This document shows positions 53,012-62,229 of a stretch of 64,000 nt of DNA, piece by piece (the stretch's first letter is position 1; each line of letters opens with the position of its first letter). The DNA is from Flavobacterium anhuiense (lineage in GTDB: Bacteria; Bacteroidota; Bacteroidia; Flavobacteriales; Flavobacteriaceae). The translations under genes and the position numbers were made by a program. The notes beneath the pieces were generated by a model. The model saw only the letters and a list, made by a program, of their open reading frames with translations, was not told the origin of the DNA and searched no databases. The stretch spans positions 248,001-312,000 of the forward strand of contig NZ_JUIV01000001.1 in the NCBI RefSeq assembly GCF_004151235.1, read 5' to 3'.

Positions 53012-54247
53012 ATGAAAAACTCTAAATATTATCCTTGGCTCGTAGTCGCGTTACTTTGGATTGTAGCTTTATTAAACTACATGGACAGGCAAATGCTCGC
53101 AACCATGAGACCATCAATGGAAAATGACATTCCGGAATTAGTTTCAGGTGAAAATTTTGGACGTCTGATGGCAGTTTTCCTTTGGATTTACGCTTTGATG
53201 AGTCCAGTATCTGGAATTATCGCTGATAAATTAAATAGAAAATGGCTGATTATCGGGAGTTTATTCGTTTGGTCTGCCGTAACGTATGCAATGGGATATG
53301 CTAAAACTTACGATGAAATTTATTGGTTAAGAGCCATTATGGGCGTGAGCGAAGCTTTATACATTCCGGCAGGATTATCATTAATTGCCGATTATCATCA
53401 GCAGAAAACAAGATCGCTTGCCATTGGTATTCACATGACGGGACTTTATGTAGGTTCTGCTTTGGGAGGTTTTGGGGCTACAATTGCAGCACGCTATTCT
53501 TGGCATTCGACTTTTCATCATTTCGGAATTATTGGAGTGGTTTATTCGATTATTTTGGTTTTCTTTTTGTACGAGAAAAAGACAAAAGTTTTTGACCCAG
53601 AGTTTAATAAAACTCATGAAAAAGCTCCTTTGCTAAAAGGTTTGGCGTTACTATTTACCAATATTTCCTTCTGGGTAATTCTGTTCTATTTTGCTATAAT
53701 AAGCTTACCGGGATGGGCAACTAAAAACTGGCTTCCAACGCTGTTCTCGGATAATTTAGGCATTTCTATGGATCAGGCTGGACCTTTGGCAACCATTACA
53801 ATTTCATTTTCTTCCTTGCTTGGAGTTGTATTTGGCGGAATTTTATCGGACAAATGGGTTCAAAAAAATATAAAAGGAAGAATTTATACCAGCGCGATTG
53901 GTTTAAGCTTGACCATTCCCGCACTATTATTGATCGGATTTGGGCATTCCTTGTTTCACGTGGTTGGCGCAGTTCTGTGTTTTGGTATAGGATACGGAAT
54001 GTTTGATGCAAATAATATGCCCATAATCTGTCAATTTGTTTCTTCAAAATATCGAGCGACGGCTTATGGTATTTTAAACATGACGGGGGTTGGCTGTGGC
54101 GCATTGGTCACCTCCTTATTAGGGAAATCAGCCGATGCTGGCAACTTGGGTTATGGTTTTTCTTTGATGGCCGGTATCGTCCTGATTGCCCTTATTACGC
54201 AAATTAGCTTTTTGCGCCCTAAAGTAAATGATTTTGAAGGAGCTTAA
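53012..54247 (+). CDS. nanT: MFS sugar-acid transporter, probable sialic-acid importer
   Basis: Twelve hydrophobic helices in 411 residues. The first loop reads LLNYMDRQMLATMRPSM, typical of the anion:cation symporter group that carries sugar acids. A second mark is GIIADKLNRKWLIIGS, the loop 2-3 motif. It lies between nanM and the esterase gene, so sialic acid is the expected cargo. The symbol is given by context, not by close identity to the Escherichia coli protein. Confidence 0.85.
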   Translation: MKNSKYYPWLVVALLWIVALLNYMDRQMLATMRPSMENDIPELVSGENFGRLMAVFLWIYALMSPVSGIIADKLNRKWLIIGSLFVWSAVTYAMGYAKTYDEIYWLRAIMGVSEALYIPAGLSLIADYHQQKTRSLAIGIHMTGLYVGSALGGFGATIAARYSWHSTFHHFGIIGVVYSIILVFFLYEKKTKVFDPEFNKTHEKAPLLKGLALLFTNISFWVILFYFAIISLPGWATKNWLPTLFSDNLGISMDQAGPLATITISFSSLLGVVFGGILSDKWVQKNIKGRIYTSAIGLSLTIPALLLIGFGHSLFHVVGAVLCFGIGYGMFDANNMPIICQFVSSKYRATAYGILNMTGVGCGALVTSLLGKSADAGNLGYGFSLMAGIVLIALITQISFLRPKVNDFEGA

Positions 54248-54299
54248 GTCAAAGTAGCCTTTTTTGAAAATTAGATTGTTAGTTGCTTTTTTGGTTTTT

Positions 54300-54340
54300 A
54301 TAAGCCCGGGCGGAGCCATGCCGTTTCGCTCGGCTCATAA
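54300..54340. other. Short GC-rich hairpin island
   Basis: A 40-base GC-rich stretch in AT-rich surroundings includes CCCGGGCGGAGCC and a stem GAGCC (54313-54317) with GGCTC (54332-54336). No T-run follows. Role unknown. Confidence 0.4.
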
Positions 54341-54370
54341 CACCTTAATTTTAGTATGATGTAAAGAAGA

Positions 54371-56476
54371 ATGAGAACACAAAAACAAAATTTACTACTG
54401 CTTATAACAGCATTTTTTGCCTTATTTCATATTGGAATTAATGCGCAGCAGATTGCTGTTAAAGTAGCCTGTATTGGAGATTCTGTTACAGCTGGTTATC
54501 TTTTGGCCAATCCGAAATCAGAATCGTATCCTTCGCAATTGCAGGTTTTGATGGGAAGTCAATATGAAGTGAAAAATTTTGGTTACAGCGGTGCAACTCT
54601 TTTAAAAAAAGGAAGTAAGCCTTATTATAAAACTAAAGAATGCTCTGATGCCATTGCGTATCAGCCGGATATTGCGATTATCCATTTGGGACTAAATGAT
54701 ACCGATCCGAGAAACTGGCCGAATTACAAAGACGATTTTAATGCCGATTATTCTTGGCTGATTGATGCATTAAGAAAACTGAATCCGAAGGTGAAAATTT
54801 ACATCTGCAGAATGACTCCGATTTTCAATGAACATCCTCGTTTTAAATCAGGAACAAGAGATTGGTTCTGGCAGATTCAGGAACATATTAGCGAAATTGC
54901 TAAAGCAAATAAAGTTCATTTGATTGATCTTCACGAAAAATTATACCATCGTCCAGACCTTTTCCCAGATGCTTTACATCCAACAAAAGAAGGAGCAAAG
55001 ATTTTAGCACAAACGGTTTACGAGAATGTTACGCAAGATTTTGGCGGATTAAAATTGCCTGCTGTTTTTACGGATAATATGGTTTTACAGCGAAATCTGC
55101 CGATTGTAATTTATGGAAATGCAAACGGAGGAGAAAAAGTGGAAGTGAGTTTTGATAAACAAAAAATAACAGTTTCAGCTAATGAATACGGAAAATGGAA
55201 AGCTGTTTTTCCTGCTATGAAATCGGGAGAAATACAGCAGATTTCGATTTCAACTTCCAATCAAAATATTACTTTAAAAAATATTCTAATTGGAGATGTT
55301 TGGTTTTGTTCGGGACAATCAAATATGGCTTTTCCTTTGAAAAAAGCAGAAAACGGAATTTCCGAATTAAAAAAAGCTTCAGCAAATAAAAAACTCAGAT
55401 TATTCAATTTTGAAGTCATTCAGGAAACCGATGAAAAAGCTTGGGATTCTATCACTTTAGAAAAAACAAATCAATTAAAATACTTTTCAGGAAACTGGAA
55501 AATTTGTGATTCTGTAAGTGCCAAAGATTTTTCGGCAGTGGCGTATTATTTTGGACAAAATATTATTCAGGAAGAAAATGTGCCAATTGGTTTAATTCAA
55601 GTTGCAGTTGGCGGTTCACCAATTGAATCTTGGATCGATCGATATACTTTAGAACATGATGATAAAGAAGTGGATGTATTGACCAACTGGCGAAAATCTG
55701 ATTTTTTAATGCCTTGGGTTCGATCTCGTGCTGACGAAAATCTAAAAAATGCTGTAAATCCAAAACAGCGCCATCCTTACGATCCTTGTTACAATTATGA
55801 AGCTGGAGTTTCGCAGTTTACCGATTTTCCAATTAAAGGAATTTTATGGTATCAAGGAGAAAGCAATGCACATAATATCGAATTATACGAACATTCATTG
55901 CCTGAATTAGCCGAAAGCTGGCGGAAAGCATGGGGAATTTCATTACCGTTTTATTTTGTGCAGCTGTCAAGCATAAACCGTCCGTCTTGGGCATTGTTTA
56001 GAGATGCACAAAATAGAATCCAGAAAAAGATTCCAAATAGCGCGATGGCAGTCAGTATGGATTTTGGCGACGAAACTAATGTGCATCCGATAAAAAAAGA
56101 ACCCATCGGAAATCGATTAGCATTGCTGGCCTTAAAATATACCTACGGAAAAAAAATAACTGCCGAAGGGCCAATACCAATAAAAGCCATTCAAAAAGGA
56201 GATGTTATTCTGGTTTCTTTTTCAAATGCAAAACAGCTATTTACAGCAGATAAAAAAGAAGTAATCGGATTTGAATTAGTAACCGATAAAGGAATTCGGA
56301 TTGAAAGTAAAGCTGCAATTGTAAAAGATCAAGTGCAGATTAGCATTCCGAATGACGAGAAAATAAAAGAAATTTTATACGCGTATAAACCTTTCACGAC
56401 AGCAAATCTGGTAAACGAAGCCAATCTTCCATGTTCCACTTTTAGGCTAGAACTGGATTCTGCGCACCAAAACTAG
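54371..56476 (+). CDS. nanS: Two-domain sialate O-acetylesterase (SGNH domain plus SASA domain)
   Basis: A signal peptide (to about residue 26, GINAQ) is followed by a GDSL/SGNH hydrolase domain in residues 30-225, with the nucleophile in ACIGDSVTAGY, the block-III asparagine in HLGLNDT and the triad DALHPT. The second half is a sialate-esterase (SASA) domain, with GDVWFCSGQSNMAFPL (near residue 320) and the phrase GILWYQGESNAHN. Two complete esterase domains lie in one chain. The protein should remove O-acetyl groups from sialic acid so that NanA or the transporter can use it. Confidence 0.92.
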   Translation: MRTQKQNLLLLITAFFALFHIGINAQQIAVKVACIGDSVTAGYLLANPKSESYPSQLQVLMGSQYEVKNFGYSGATLLKKGSKPYYKTKECSDAIAYQPDIAIIHLGLNDTDPRNWPNYKDDFNADYSWLIDALRKLNPKVKIYICRMTPIFNEHPRFKSGTRDWFWQIQEHISEIAKANKVHLIDLHEKLYHRPDLFPDALHPTKEGAKILAQTVYENVTQDFGGLKLPAVFTDNMVLQRNLPIVIYGNANGGEKVEVSFDKQKITVSANEYGKWKAVFPAMKSGEIQQISISTSNQNITLKNILIGDVWFCSGQSNMAFPLKKAENGISELKKASANKKLRLFNFEVIQETDEKAWDSITLEKTNQLKYFSGNWKICDSVSAKDFSAVAYYFGQNIIQEENVPIGLIQVAVGGSPIESWIDRYTLEHDDKEVDVLTNWRKSDFLMPWVRSRADENLKNAVNPKQRHPYDPCYNYEAGVSQFTDFPIKGILWYQGESNAHNIELYEHSLPELAESWRKAWGISLPFYFVQLSSINRPSWALFRDAQNRIQKKIPNSAMAVSMDFGDETNVHPIKKEPIGNRLALLALKYTYGKKITAEGPIPIKAIQKGDVILVSFSNAKQLFTADKKEVIGFELVTDKGIRIESKAAIVKDQVQISIPNDEKIKEILYAYKPFTTANLVNEANLPCSTFRLELDSAHQN

Positions 56477-56502
56477 AAAGCATCTCTCACACTATATTTT
56501 TT

Positions 56503-56576
56503 CTTTAGATGAACTGAATTTACATCTAAAGCGATTTCACCTATCAACATAACAAAACCTGAATTGAATTTCAGGT
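56503..56576 (+). other. Two hairpins between the esterase and epimerase genes
   Basis: CTTTAGATG/CATCTAAAG (56503-56511 with 56523-56531) and ACCTGAA/TTCAGGT (56557-56563 with 56570-56576) are perfect stems without T-runs. The second lies 17 bases before the next start codon. Confidence 0.6.
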
Positions 56577-56593
56577 GTAAAAACATATATAAA

Positions 56594-57781
56594 ATGAGCT
56601 ATTCAAAAACTGATTTAATAGAATTAAAAGAGTTTTATCAGAATCAATTATTAAATAATACAGTTCCATTTTGGTTTCCGCGTTCAATAGATACTGAGCA
56701 TGGTGGTTACTTACTGATGCGGAACCAAACTGGAGATTTAATAGATACCGATAAATCAGTTTGGTTTCAAGGACGTACTTCTTGGCTTTTGTCTACACTT
56801 TACAATACAATTGAGCAAAAAAAAGAATGGCTCGATGGCGCAAAATCTGGAATCGATTTTATAAACAAACATTGTTTTGATAAAGATGGAAGAATGTTTT
56901 TTCATGTCACACAAGATGGAAGTCCGATACGCAAACGCCGTTATTACTTTTCTGAAACTTTTGCAGTAATTGCTTTGAGTGCTTACGCAAAAGCGAGCGG
57001 AGATGAAGCGGCTGCAGAACAAGCACGTCATCTTTTTGGAGAATGTATCAAATATACCACAACTCCAGGTTTGTTAGAACCAAAATATACCAATGTAAGA
57101 CCTTCAAAAGGAATTGGTTCGCCAATGATTATGATCAATACAGCGCAGCAATTAAGAGAAAATATTGGCGACCTGCGTTGTGATGAATGGATTATGAAAT
57201 GGATAGCCGAAATAGAAAATGACTTCGTAAAACACGATATAAAATGTGTGATGGAACAAGTCGCTCCAGATGGTTCTATAATTGATCATATTGACGGAAG
57301 AACATTAAATCCGGGACATGCTATAGAAGGCGCGTGGTTTATTCTGCACGAAGCAAAATACAGAAATAATGATCCGCATTTAATTGAATTAGGGTGTAAA
57401 ATGCTCGATTATATGTGGGAACGTGGCTGGGACAAAGAACACGGAGGAATTCTATATTTCCTTGATGTTTACGGAAATCCTGTTCAGGAATATTGGCAGG
57501 ACATGAAGTTCTGGTGGCCGCATAATGAAGTTATTATAGCAACCTTATTGGCTTATACCATGACCGGAAATGAGAAATATGCCAAATGGCATAAAATGAT
57601 TCACGATTACTCGTACAGTAAATTTCATGATAAAGAAAATGGCGAATGGTTTGGCTATTTGCACAGAGATGGCAGCGTAGCACAAACGGCAAAAGGGAAT
57701 CTTTATAAAGGGCCGTTTCATTTGCCAAGACAAGAGTGGTATTGTACTCAAATATTACAGGAATATCTAGAAAACAATTAA
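56594..57781 (+). CDS. AGE-family N-acylglucosamine 2-epimerase
   Basis: The ATG at 56594 is chosen over a TTG ten codons upstream that overlaps a hairpin. The 395-residue protein has the alpha/alpha-barrel layout of the family. Conserved parts include WFQGRTSWLLSTLYN, GHAIEGAWFILHEA and KFWWPHNEVIIATLLAY, whose histidines are catalytic in relatives. It interconverts ManNAc and GlcNAc without phosphorylation. Its place after nanA makes ManNAc the substrate here. This is the route known from Bacteroides fragilis. Confidence 0.92.
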   Translation: MSYSKTDLIELKEFYQNQLLNNTVPFWFPRSIDTEHGGYLLMRNQTGDLIDTDKSVWFQGRTSWLLSTLYNTIEQKKEWLDGAKSGIDFINKHCFDKDGRMFFHVTQDGSPIRKRRYYFSETFAVIALSAYAKASGDEAAAEQARHLFGECIKYTTTPGLLEPKYTNVRPSKGIGSPMIMINTAQQLRENIGDLRCDEWIMKWIAEIENDFVKHDIKCVMEQVAPDGSIIDHIDGRTLNPGHAIEGAWFILHEAKYRNNDPHLIELGCKMLDYMWERGWDKEHGGILYFLDVYGNPVQEYWQDMKFWWPHNEVIIATLLAYTMTGNEKYAKWHKMIHDYSYSKFHDKENGEWFGYLHRDGSVAQTAKGNLYKGPFHLPRQEWYCTQILQEYLENN

Positions 57782-57872
57782 AATCCGTTTCTCCTGATTA
57801 TCCGCCGATCCATCAAGTTTTTAGATCCTATTTTTTGCTTATTAACCAATTTATAACCAAATATTAAAAACT

Positions 57873-60800
57873 ATGAAAAATGTATTACTCTATTTTTGTT
57901 TTTGTTTGATGTGTTTATGCAGTATAAATACAAAGGCACAAAGCGGTAAAGTTTTAAACCTTGATGGAACTTCGGCTTATATGACAGTAGCGGATCATCC
58001 TGATTTGGACTTTGGCTCTGGCCAGAATAAAACCATTACCTGTTGGATTAAAACCACAACCAATGCCGGAACTCCTAGAATCTTTGCCAAAAGAAACGGA
58101 ACATCTGAAAATGGCTATGAGTTTTGGACAGGAAACGGAACCAACGCTGGAAAATTTGCTATGAATGCAAGCGGAACAGGAACACCGGCAAATATTAGTA
58201 CAGCAGGATATTCCGTTAATTCGATTGCTGACGGAACTTGGCATCATGTTGCTTTGGTTATTGATGCTTCGAGTAACAGAACTATCTACGGATATCTTGA
58301 TGGAGTTTTAGCCAATACTGGAAAAACATTTACTTCTGTAACATCCGATTTTTCTAATGCCTTAAATTTTGTAATTGGGGCAACTTCAGACGCTTCAAAC
58401 AGCTACAAATGGGCAGGACAGATCGATAATGTTAGAATCTGGAATAAAGCCATGACAGCAATAGAATTGCAGGCAGATATGACTGCAGTTGTAAATGCGC
58501 CCACAACAGATCTTTTGGCAGCATGGAATTTTGAAAACGTAACGGGAACTTCAGTTCCAGATGTTTCGGGAAATAACCATCCGGGAACTCTGGTTGGAAC
58601 AGTTACATTTTCAAATGCTTTTCCGATGGTTTTAAATTTAGATGGAATAAATGATTATATGCTTGTTGCGAATCATAGCGATTTTAATTTAGCTGCGGGA
58701 CAAAATTTAACCATAACCTGCAAAATCAAAACAACAGATTTTGGAAAACGTATTTTAAGCAAACGTCCAAATGGATCAGGAATTGGATATGAATTTATCA
58801 ATAATACTTCGGCAGGAGGAGGACAGTTTGGAGTAAACTTAACAACAAGTGCTGGAGCGGCAGGACCTCCTTACGGAACTTTGAATATCGCTAATAATGT
58901 TTGGCATCATTTAGCAATGGTTGTAGATGTTGCTACAACAAGCTGTAAAATTTACGTGGATGGCGTTTTACAGCAAACTAAAACATCCACAAATATTGGA
59001 GGAACCAATACGGTTTCCAATACTGGAGATCTATTTTTTGGAACTTTAAGCAATTTTGCCTCATACATGAATGCACAAATCGATGATATTCGTTTTTGGA
59101 GTAAAGCCATGACAGCGGCTGAAGTGGTAACAGATAAAACAGCCGTAATTACAGGATCAGAAACGAGTTTACTCGCAGCTTGGGATTTTGAAAACGTAAG
59201 TGGCACAAATGTTCCAGATATTGCAGGAAATAATCATCCTGGGACTTTAATGAACGGAGCATCGGTAATTGCACAGACAAACGAAATGCAGATTAATTCT
59301 ATTTCATTAGTACAAACGGAATTGCCAACAGGTTTAGGCGATACAGATCAGAGAATTATAGCGGTAAAAGCTTCGGTTTCGGGTAATTTAAATCCGTTGA
59401 CCGTAAGTGCTTTAAAGTTTACGATGTCAGGAACTACAAATGTTTCAGATGTTACGAATATTAAAATCTATTCGAGTGGCAGTACATCGATTTTCAATCC
59501 GATAACGGCGACTTTGTTTGCAACAGTTTCTCCGTCAAGCGGAAATCTTACTGCGAATGGCTCAAAAGCATTAGTTTCCGGAGATAATTATTTTTGGATT
59601 ACTTATGATGTTTCAGCCAGTGCAACAGAAGGAAATTTACTAGATGCAACTTGCGAATCAATAATTGCAAATGGAGTTACCTACAATACAACATCCAATA
59701 CAATAGCAGGAAATAGAGTGATTTTGTTAGCTAATACACTTTTATTTACTCCTGGCGATGCAGGTTCTGCAAGTTATCGTATTCCAGCAATCATCACTGC
59801 TGCCGATGGTTCGCTGGTAACGGTAACAGACAAAAGATGGAACGGAGCAGGCGATTTAGCCGCCAAAATAGATCCAGTTGTTCGAAGAAGTACAGATAAC
59901 GGAAAAACTTGGTCTTCACCACTTACAATTGCCAATTTTGGATCGGCAACAGGAGCAGGTGATGCAGCTTTGGTTTTAGACAAAACCACTGGCGAATTGT
60001 TATGTTTGGTTTCAGCAGATAAAGGTTTTTTTGCTTCAACAAACGCAGCGCCTGCAAAAGTTTTGGTAATTCACAGTACCGATAACGGAGTAACTTGGGG
60101 AACGCCAGTTGATATTACCAGTCAGATTTACGGACCAAACCCAAATTGGAAAGGATTATTTGTAGCTTCAGGAAGAGCACATCAATTGCGTGACGGAAAA
60201 ATTGTTGCCGCAATTGCTGTGAGAGAAAATGTTTCAGGAACAGAGCGCATTAGCAATTATATGATTACGAGTGCAGATCACGGCGTAACTTGGACAGCAT
60301 CAACAGGAAGAGCAGAATTAGATGGTGATGAAGCTAAAGTCGTAGAATTAAATAACGGGAATATTATGATGAGCATAAGAAATCCTGGAACACGTCGTTT
60401 TAATATTTCGACAGATAAAGGTGCAACGTGGGGAACGGCTTATAATCAAACGAGCATTACAGATCCAAATTGCGATGGCGATTTTATTCGTTATACTTCT
60501 ACGCTTGACGGTTATGATAAAAATAGATTATTACATTCGATTCCGTTTGCCAGCAGCCGTAAAAATGTGAGCGTACAAATGAGTATCGACGAAGGAACAA
60601 CTTGGAGCTCACCAAAAACTATTTTTGCAGGAGCATCGGCTTATTCCAGTTTAACGATCTTACCAGACGGAACAATCGGAATTTATTATGAAAATGGAGA
60701 AAGTTCAACTTATCAAATGTATTTTGTGCGTTTCAGTTTAAACTGGCTGACAAATGGAGCTGATACTTTTTTGCCTCCCAGTTCTTTATCAGCAAAAAAA

Positions 60801-61082
60801 GCAAAAAAAGCGGTTGAAATAGTTGAAGTAGAGAATCAAAAGTTTAGTGTTGAGGTGAGCCCGAATCCAGTAAAAGATTTTGTAAAAGTTAAAGTAAATA
60901 ATGCTTCAGGAGCAACAAACATCAAATTATTTGATTTATCCGGAAAATTAATCCGATCTACCTCTGTAAATTTGAACGAAAAAGAAATTTCATTTTCATT
61001 AGCAGATCAGCCACAGGGCATCTATCTGTTAAATGTAAATGATGCAAAAACTTCAATTAGCAGTAAAATAATAAAGAAATAA
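57873..61082 (+). CDS. Secreted GH33 sialidase with two LamG domains and a T9SS tail
   Basis: The 1069 residues are laid out as follows. The signal peptide runs to about residue 24. Two laminin-G-like domains follow (about 27-245 and 252-468, each with a GTWHHVALVID or NVWHHLAMVVD phrase). A BNR-associated N-terminal domain comes next (about 470-618), then the sialidase domain. This opens with SASYRIPAIITAADGS (near 635) and has five Asp boxes of the form STDNGKTW, the last being SIDEGTTW. The C-terminal 80 residues (VEVSPNPVKDFVKV to SKIIKK) are a type A T9SS sorting domain. It should cut terminal sialic acids at or outside the cell surface. Confidence 0.94.
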   Translation: MKNVLLYFCFCLMCLCSINTKAQSGKVLNLDGTSAYMTVADHPDLDFGSGQNKTITCWIKTTTNAGTPRIFAKRNGTSENGYEFWTGNGTNAGKFAMNASGTGTPANISTAGYSVNSIADGTWHHVALVIDASSNRTIYGYLDGVLANTGKTFTSVTSDFSNALNFVIGATSDASNSYKWAGQIDNVRIWNKAMTAIELQADMTAVVNAPTTDLLAAWNFENVTGTSVPDVSGNNHPGTLVGTVTFSNAFPMVLNLDGINDYMLVANHSDFNLAAGQNLTITCKIKTTDFGKRILSKRPNGSGIGYEFINNTSAGGGQFGVNLTTSAGAAGPPYGTLNIANNVWHHLAMVVDVATTSCKIYVDGVLQQTKTSTNIGGTNTVSNTGDLFFGTLSNFASYMNAQIDDIRFWSKAMTAAEVVTDKTAVITGSETSLLAAWDFENVSGTNVPDIAGNNHPGTLMNGASVIAQTNEMQINSISLVQTELPTGLGDTDQRIIAVKASVSGNLNPLTVSALKFTMSGTTNVSDVTNIKIYSSGSTSIFNPITATLFATVSPSSGNLTANGSKALVSGDNYFWITYDVSASATEGNLLDATCESIIANGVTYNTTSNTIAGNRVILLANTLLFTPGDAGSASYRIPAIITAADGSLVTVTDKRWNGAGDLAAKIDPVVRRSTDNGKTWSSPLTIANFGSATGAGDAALVLDKTTGELLCLVSADKGFFASTNAAPAKVLVIHSTDNGVTWGTPVDITSQIYGPNPNWKGLFVASGRAHQLRDGKIVAAIAVRENVSGTERISNYMITSADHGVTWTASTGRAELDGDEAKVVELNNGNIMMSIRNPGTRRFNISTDKGATWGTAYNQTSITDPNCDGDFIRYTSTLDGYDKNRLLHSIPFASSRKNVSVQMSIDEGTTWSSPKTIFAGASAYSSLTILPDGTIGIYYENGESSTYQMYFVRFSLNWLTNGADTFLPPSSLSAKKAKKAVEIVEVENQKFSVEVSPNPVKDFVKVKVNNASGATNIKLFDLSGKLIRSTSVNLNEKEISFSLADQPQGIYLLNVNDAKTSISSKIIKK

Positions 61083-61090
61083 ACTAAAAA

Positions 61091-62209
61091 ATGAAACAAG
61101 CGATTGTAAATGCTGTTGTGCACACAGGCGACGAAATAATTGAAAATGGAGTTGTGATTATAGAAAACGGAAAAATTATTTCGGTGCAAGAAGAAATTCC
61201 AAATGGTATTGAAAAAATTGATTTGGGAGGAAACCATCTTTCAGCAGGATTTATAGATATTCAGATCAATGGTGGAGAAAGACTTTATTTCAGCCAGACT
61301 CCAAACGAGGAAACGATTCAGGATATTTATGATGCAAGTCTGAAATACGGCACAACGCATGTTTTACCTTGTTTGATATCTTCTTCAAAAGAAACCATTT
61401 TAGAGGGAATTGAAGCGGTTCGTTCTTATATGAAAAAACACAATAATGGCGTTATCGGAATGCATTTAGAAGGACCATTTTTAAATCCTTTACGACGTGG
61501 TGCGCACAGTATTGATCAGGTTAGAAAACCAACTGACGAAGAGCTGGACGAAATTATCGAAAAAGGAAAAGATATCATCAAAGTAATTACAATCGCTCCG
61601 GAATGTTTTACAGAAGAACAGTTAAATAAATTGATTGAAAGTGGTATTACCATTTCAATCGGACATTCGACTATTTCGCACAAAGAAGCACAACCTTATT
61701 TTGCAAAAGGAATCAATCTGGTAACACATTTGTTTAATGCCATGACACAGTTTGGGCATCGTGAACCAGGTTTGGTTGGAGCCGTTTTTGAAAACGAAGA
61801 TGTTTATGCTCCAGTTATTCTAGACGGCGCACATTGTGATTATGCCGCGGCAAGAGTGGCATATAAATTAAAAAAAGATAAATTCTTTCTAATAAGCGAT
61901 GCAACATTTTTAGGCCGAAAAGTAGCCAATTTTAAGTGGGATAATTTTGATGCGCATTTAGAAAATGGTTTTTATAGAAATGAAGATGGCAATCTGGCAG
62001 GAGCAACAATATCAATGGCAGAGGCAGTGCAAAATGCTTATAACCATCTGCATGTATCTGCAGATGAAGCAATAAAAATGGCTTCTACAAGAGTAGCTTC
62101 TGCTATTGGCATGCAAGATAGAGTTGGAAAAATTAAATCAGGTTTTCCTGCCAGTTTTGTCAAATTCAATGCAGATTTAAGCGAAATAGAAACACTTAAT
62201 TTCTCTTAA
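61091..62209 (+). CDS. nagA: N-acetylglucosamine-6-phosphate deacetylase
   Basis: The 372-residue amidohydrolase has the metal-binding glutamate in HLEGPFLNPLRRGAH, the histidines in SIGHSTISHKEA and VTHLFNAMTQFGHREPG, and the catalytic aspartate in LISDATFLGRK. It converts GlcNAc-6-phosphate to glucosamine-6-phosphate in the cytoplasm. It starts eight bases after the sialidase stop and so closes the sialic-acid route in this window. NagB and a GlcNAc kinase are not seen here. Confidence 0.94.
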   Translation: MKQAIVNAVVHTGDEIIENGVVIIENGKIISVQEEIPNGIEKIDLGGNHLSAGFIDIQINGGERLYFSQTPNEETIQDIYDASLKYGTTHVLPCLISSSKETILEGIEAVRSYMKKHNNGVIGMHLEGPFLNPLRRGAHSIDQVRKPTDEELDEIIEKGKDIIKVITIAPECFTEEQLNKLIESGITISIGHSTISHKEAQPYFAKGINLVTHLFNAMTQFGHREPGLVGAVFENEDVYAPVILDGAHCDYAAARVAYKLKKDKFFLISDATFLGRKVANFKWDNFDAHLENGFYRNEDGNLAGATISMAEAVQNAYNHLHVSADEAIKMASTRVASAIGMQDRVGKIKSGFPASFVKFNADLSEIETLNFS

Positions 62210-62229
62210 ACAGATTCATTTATTTTATA

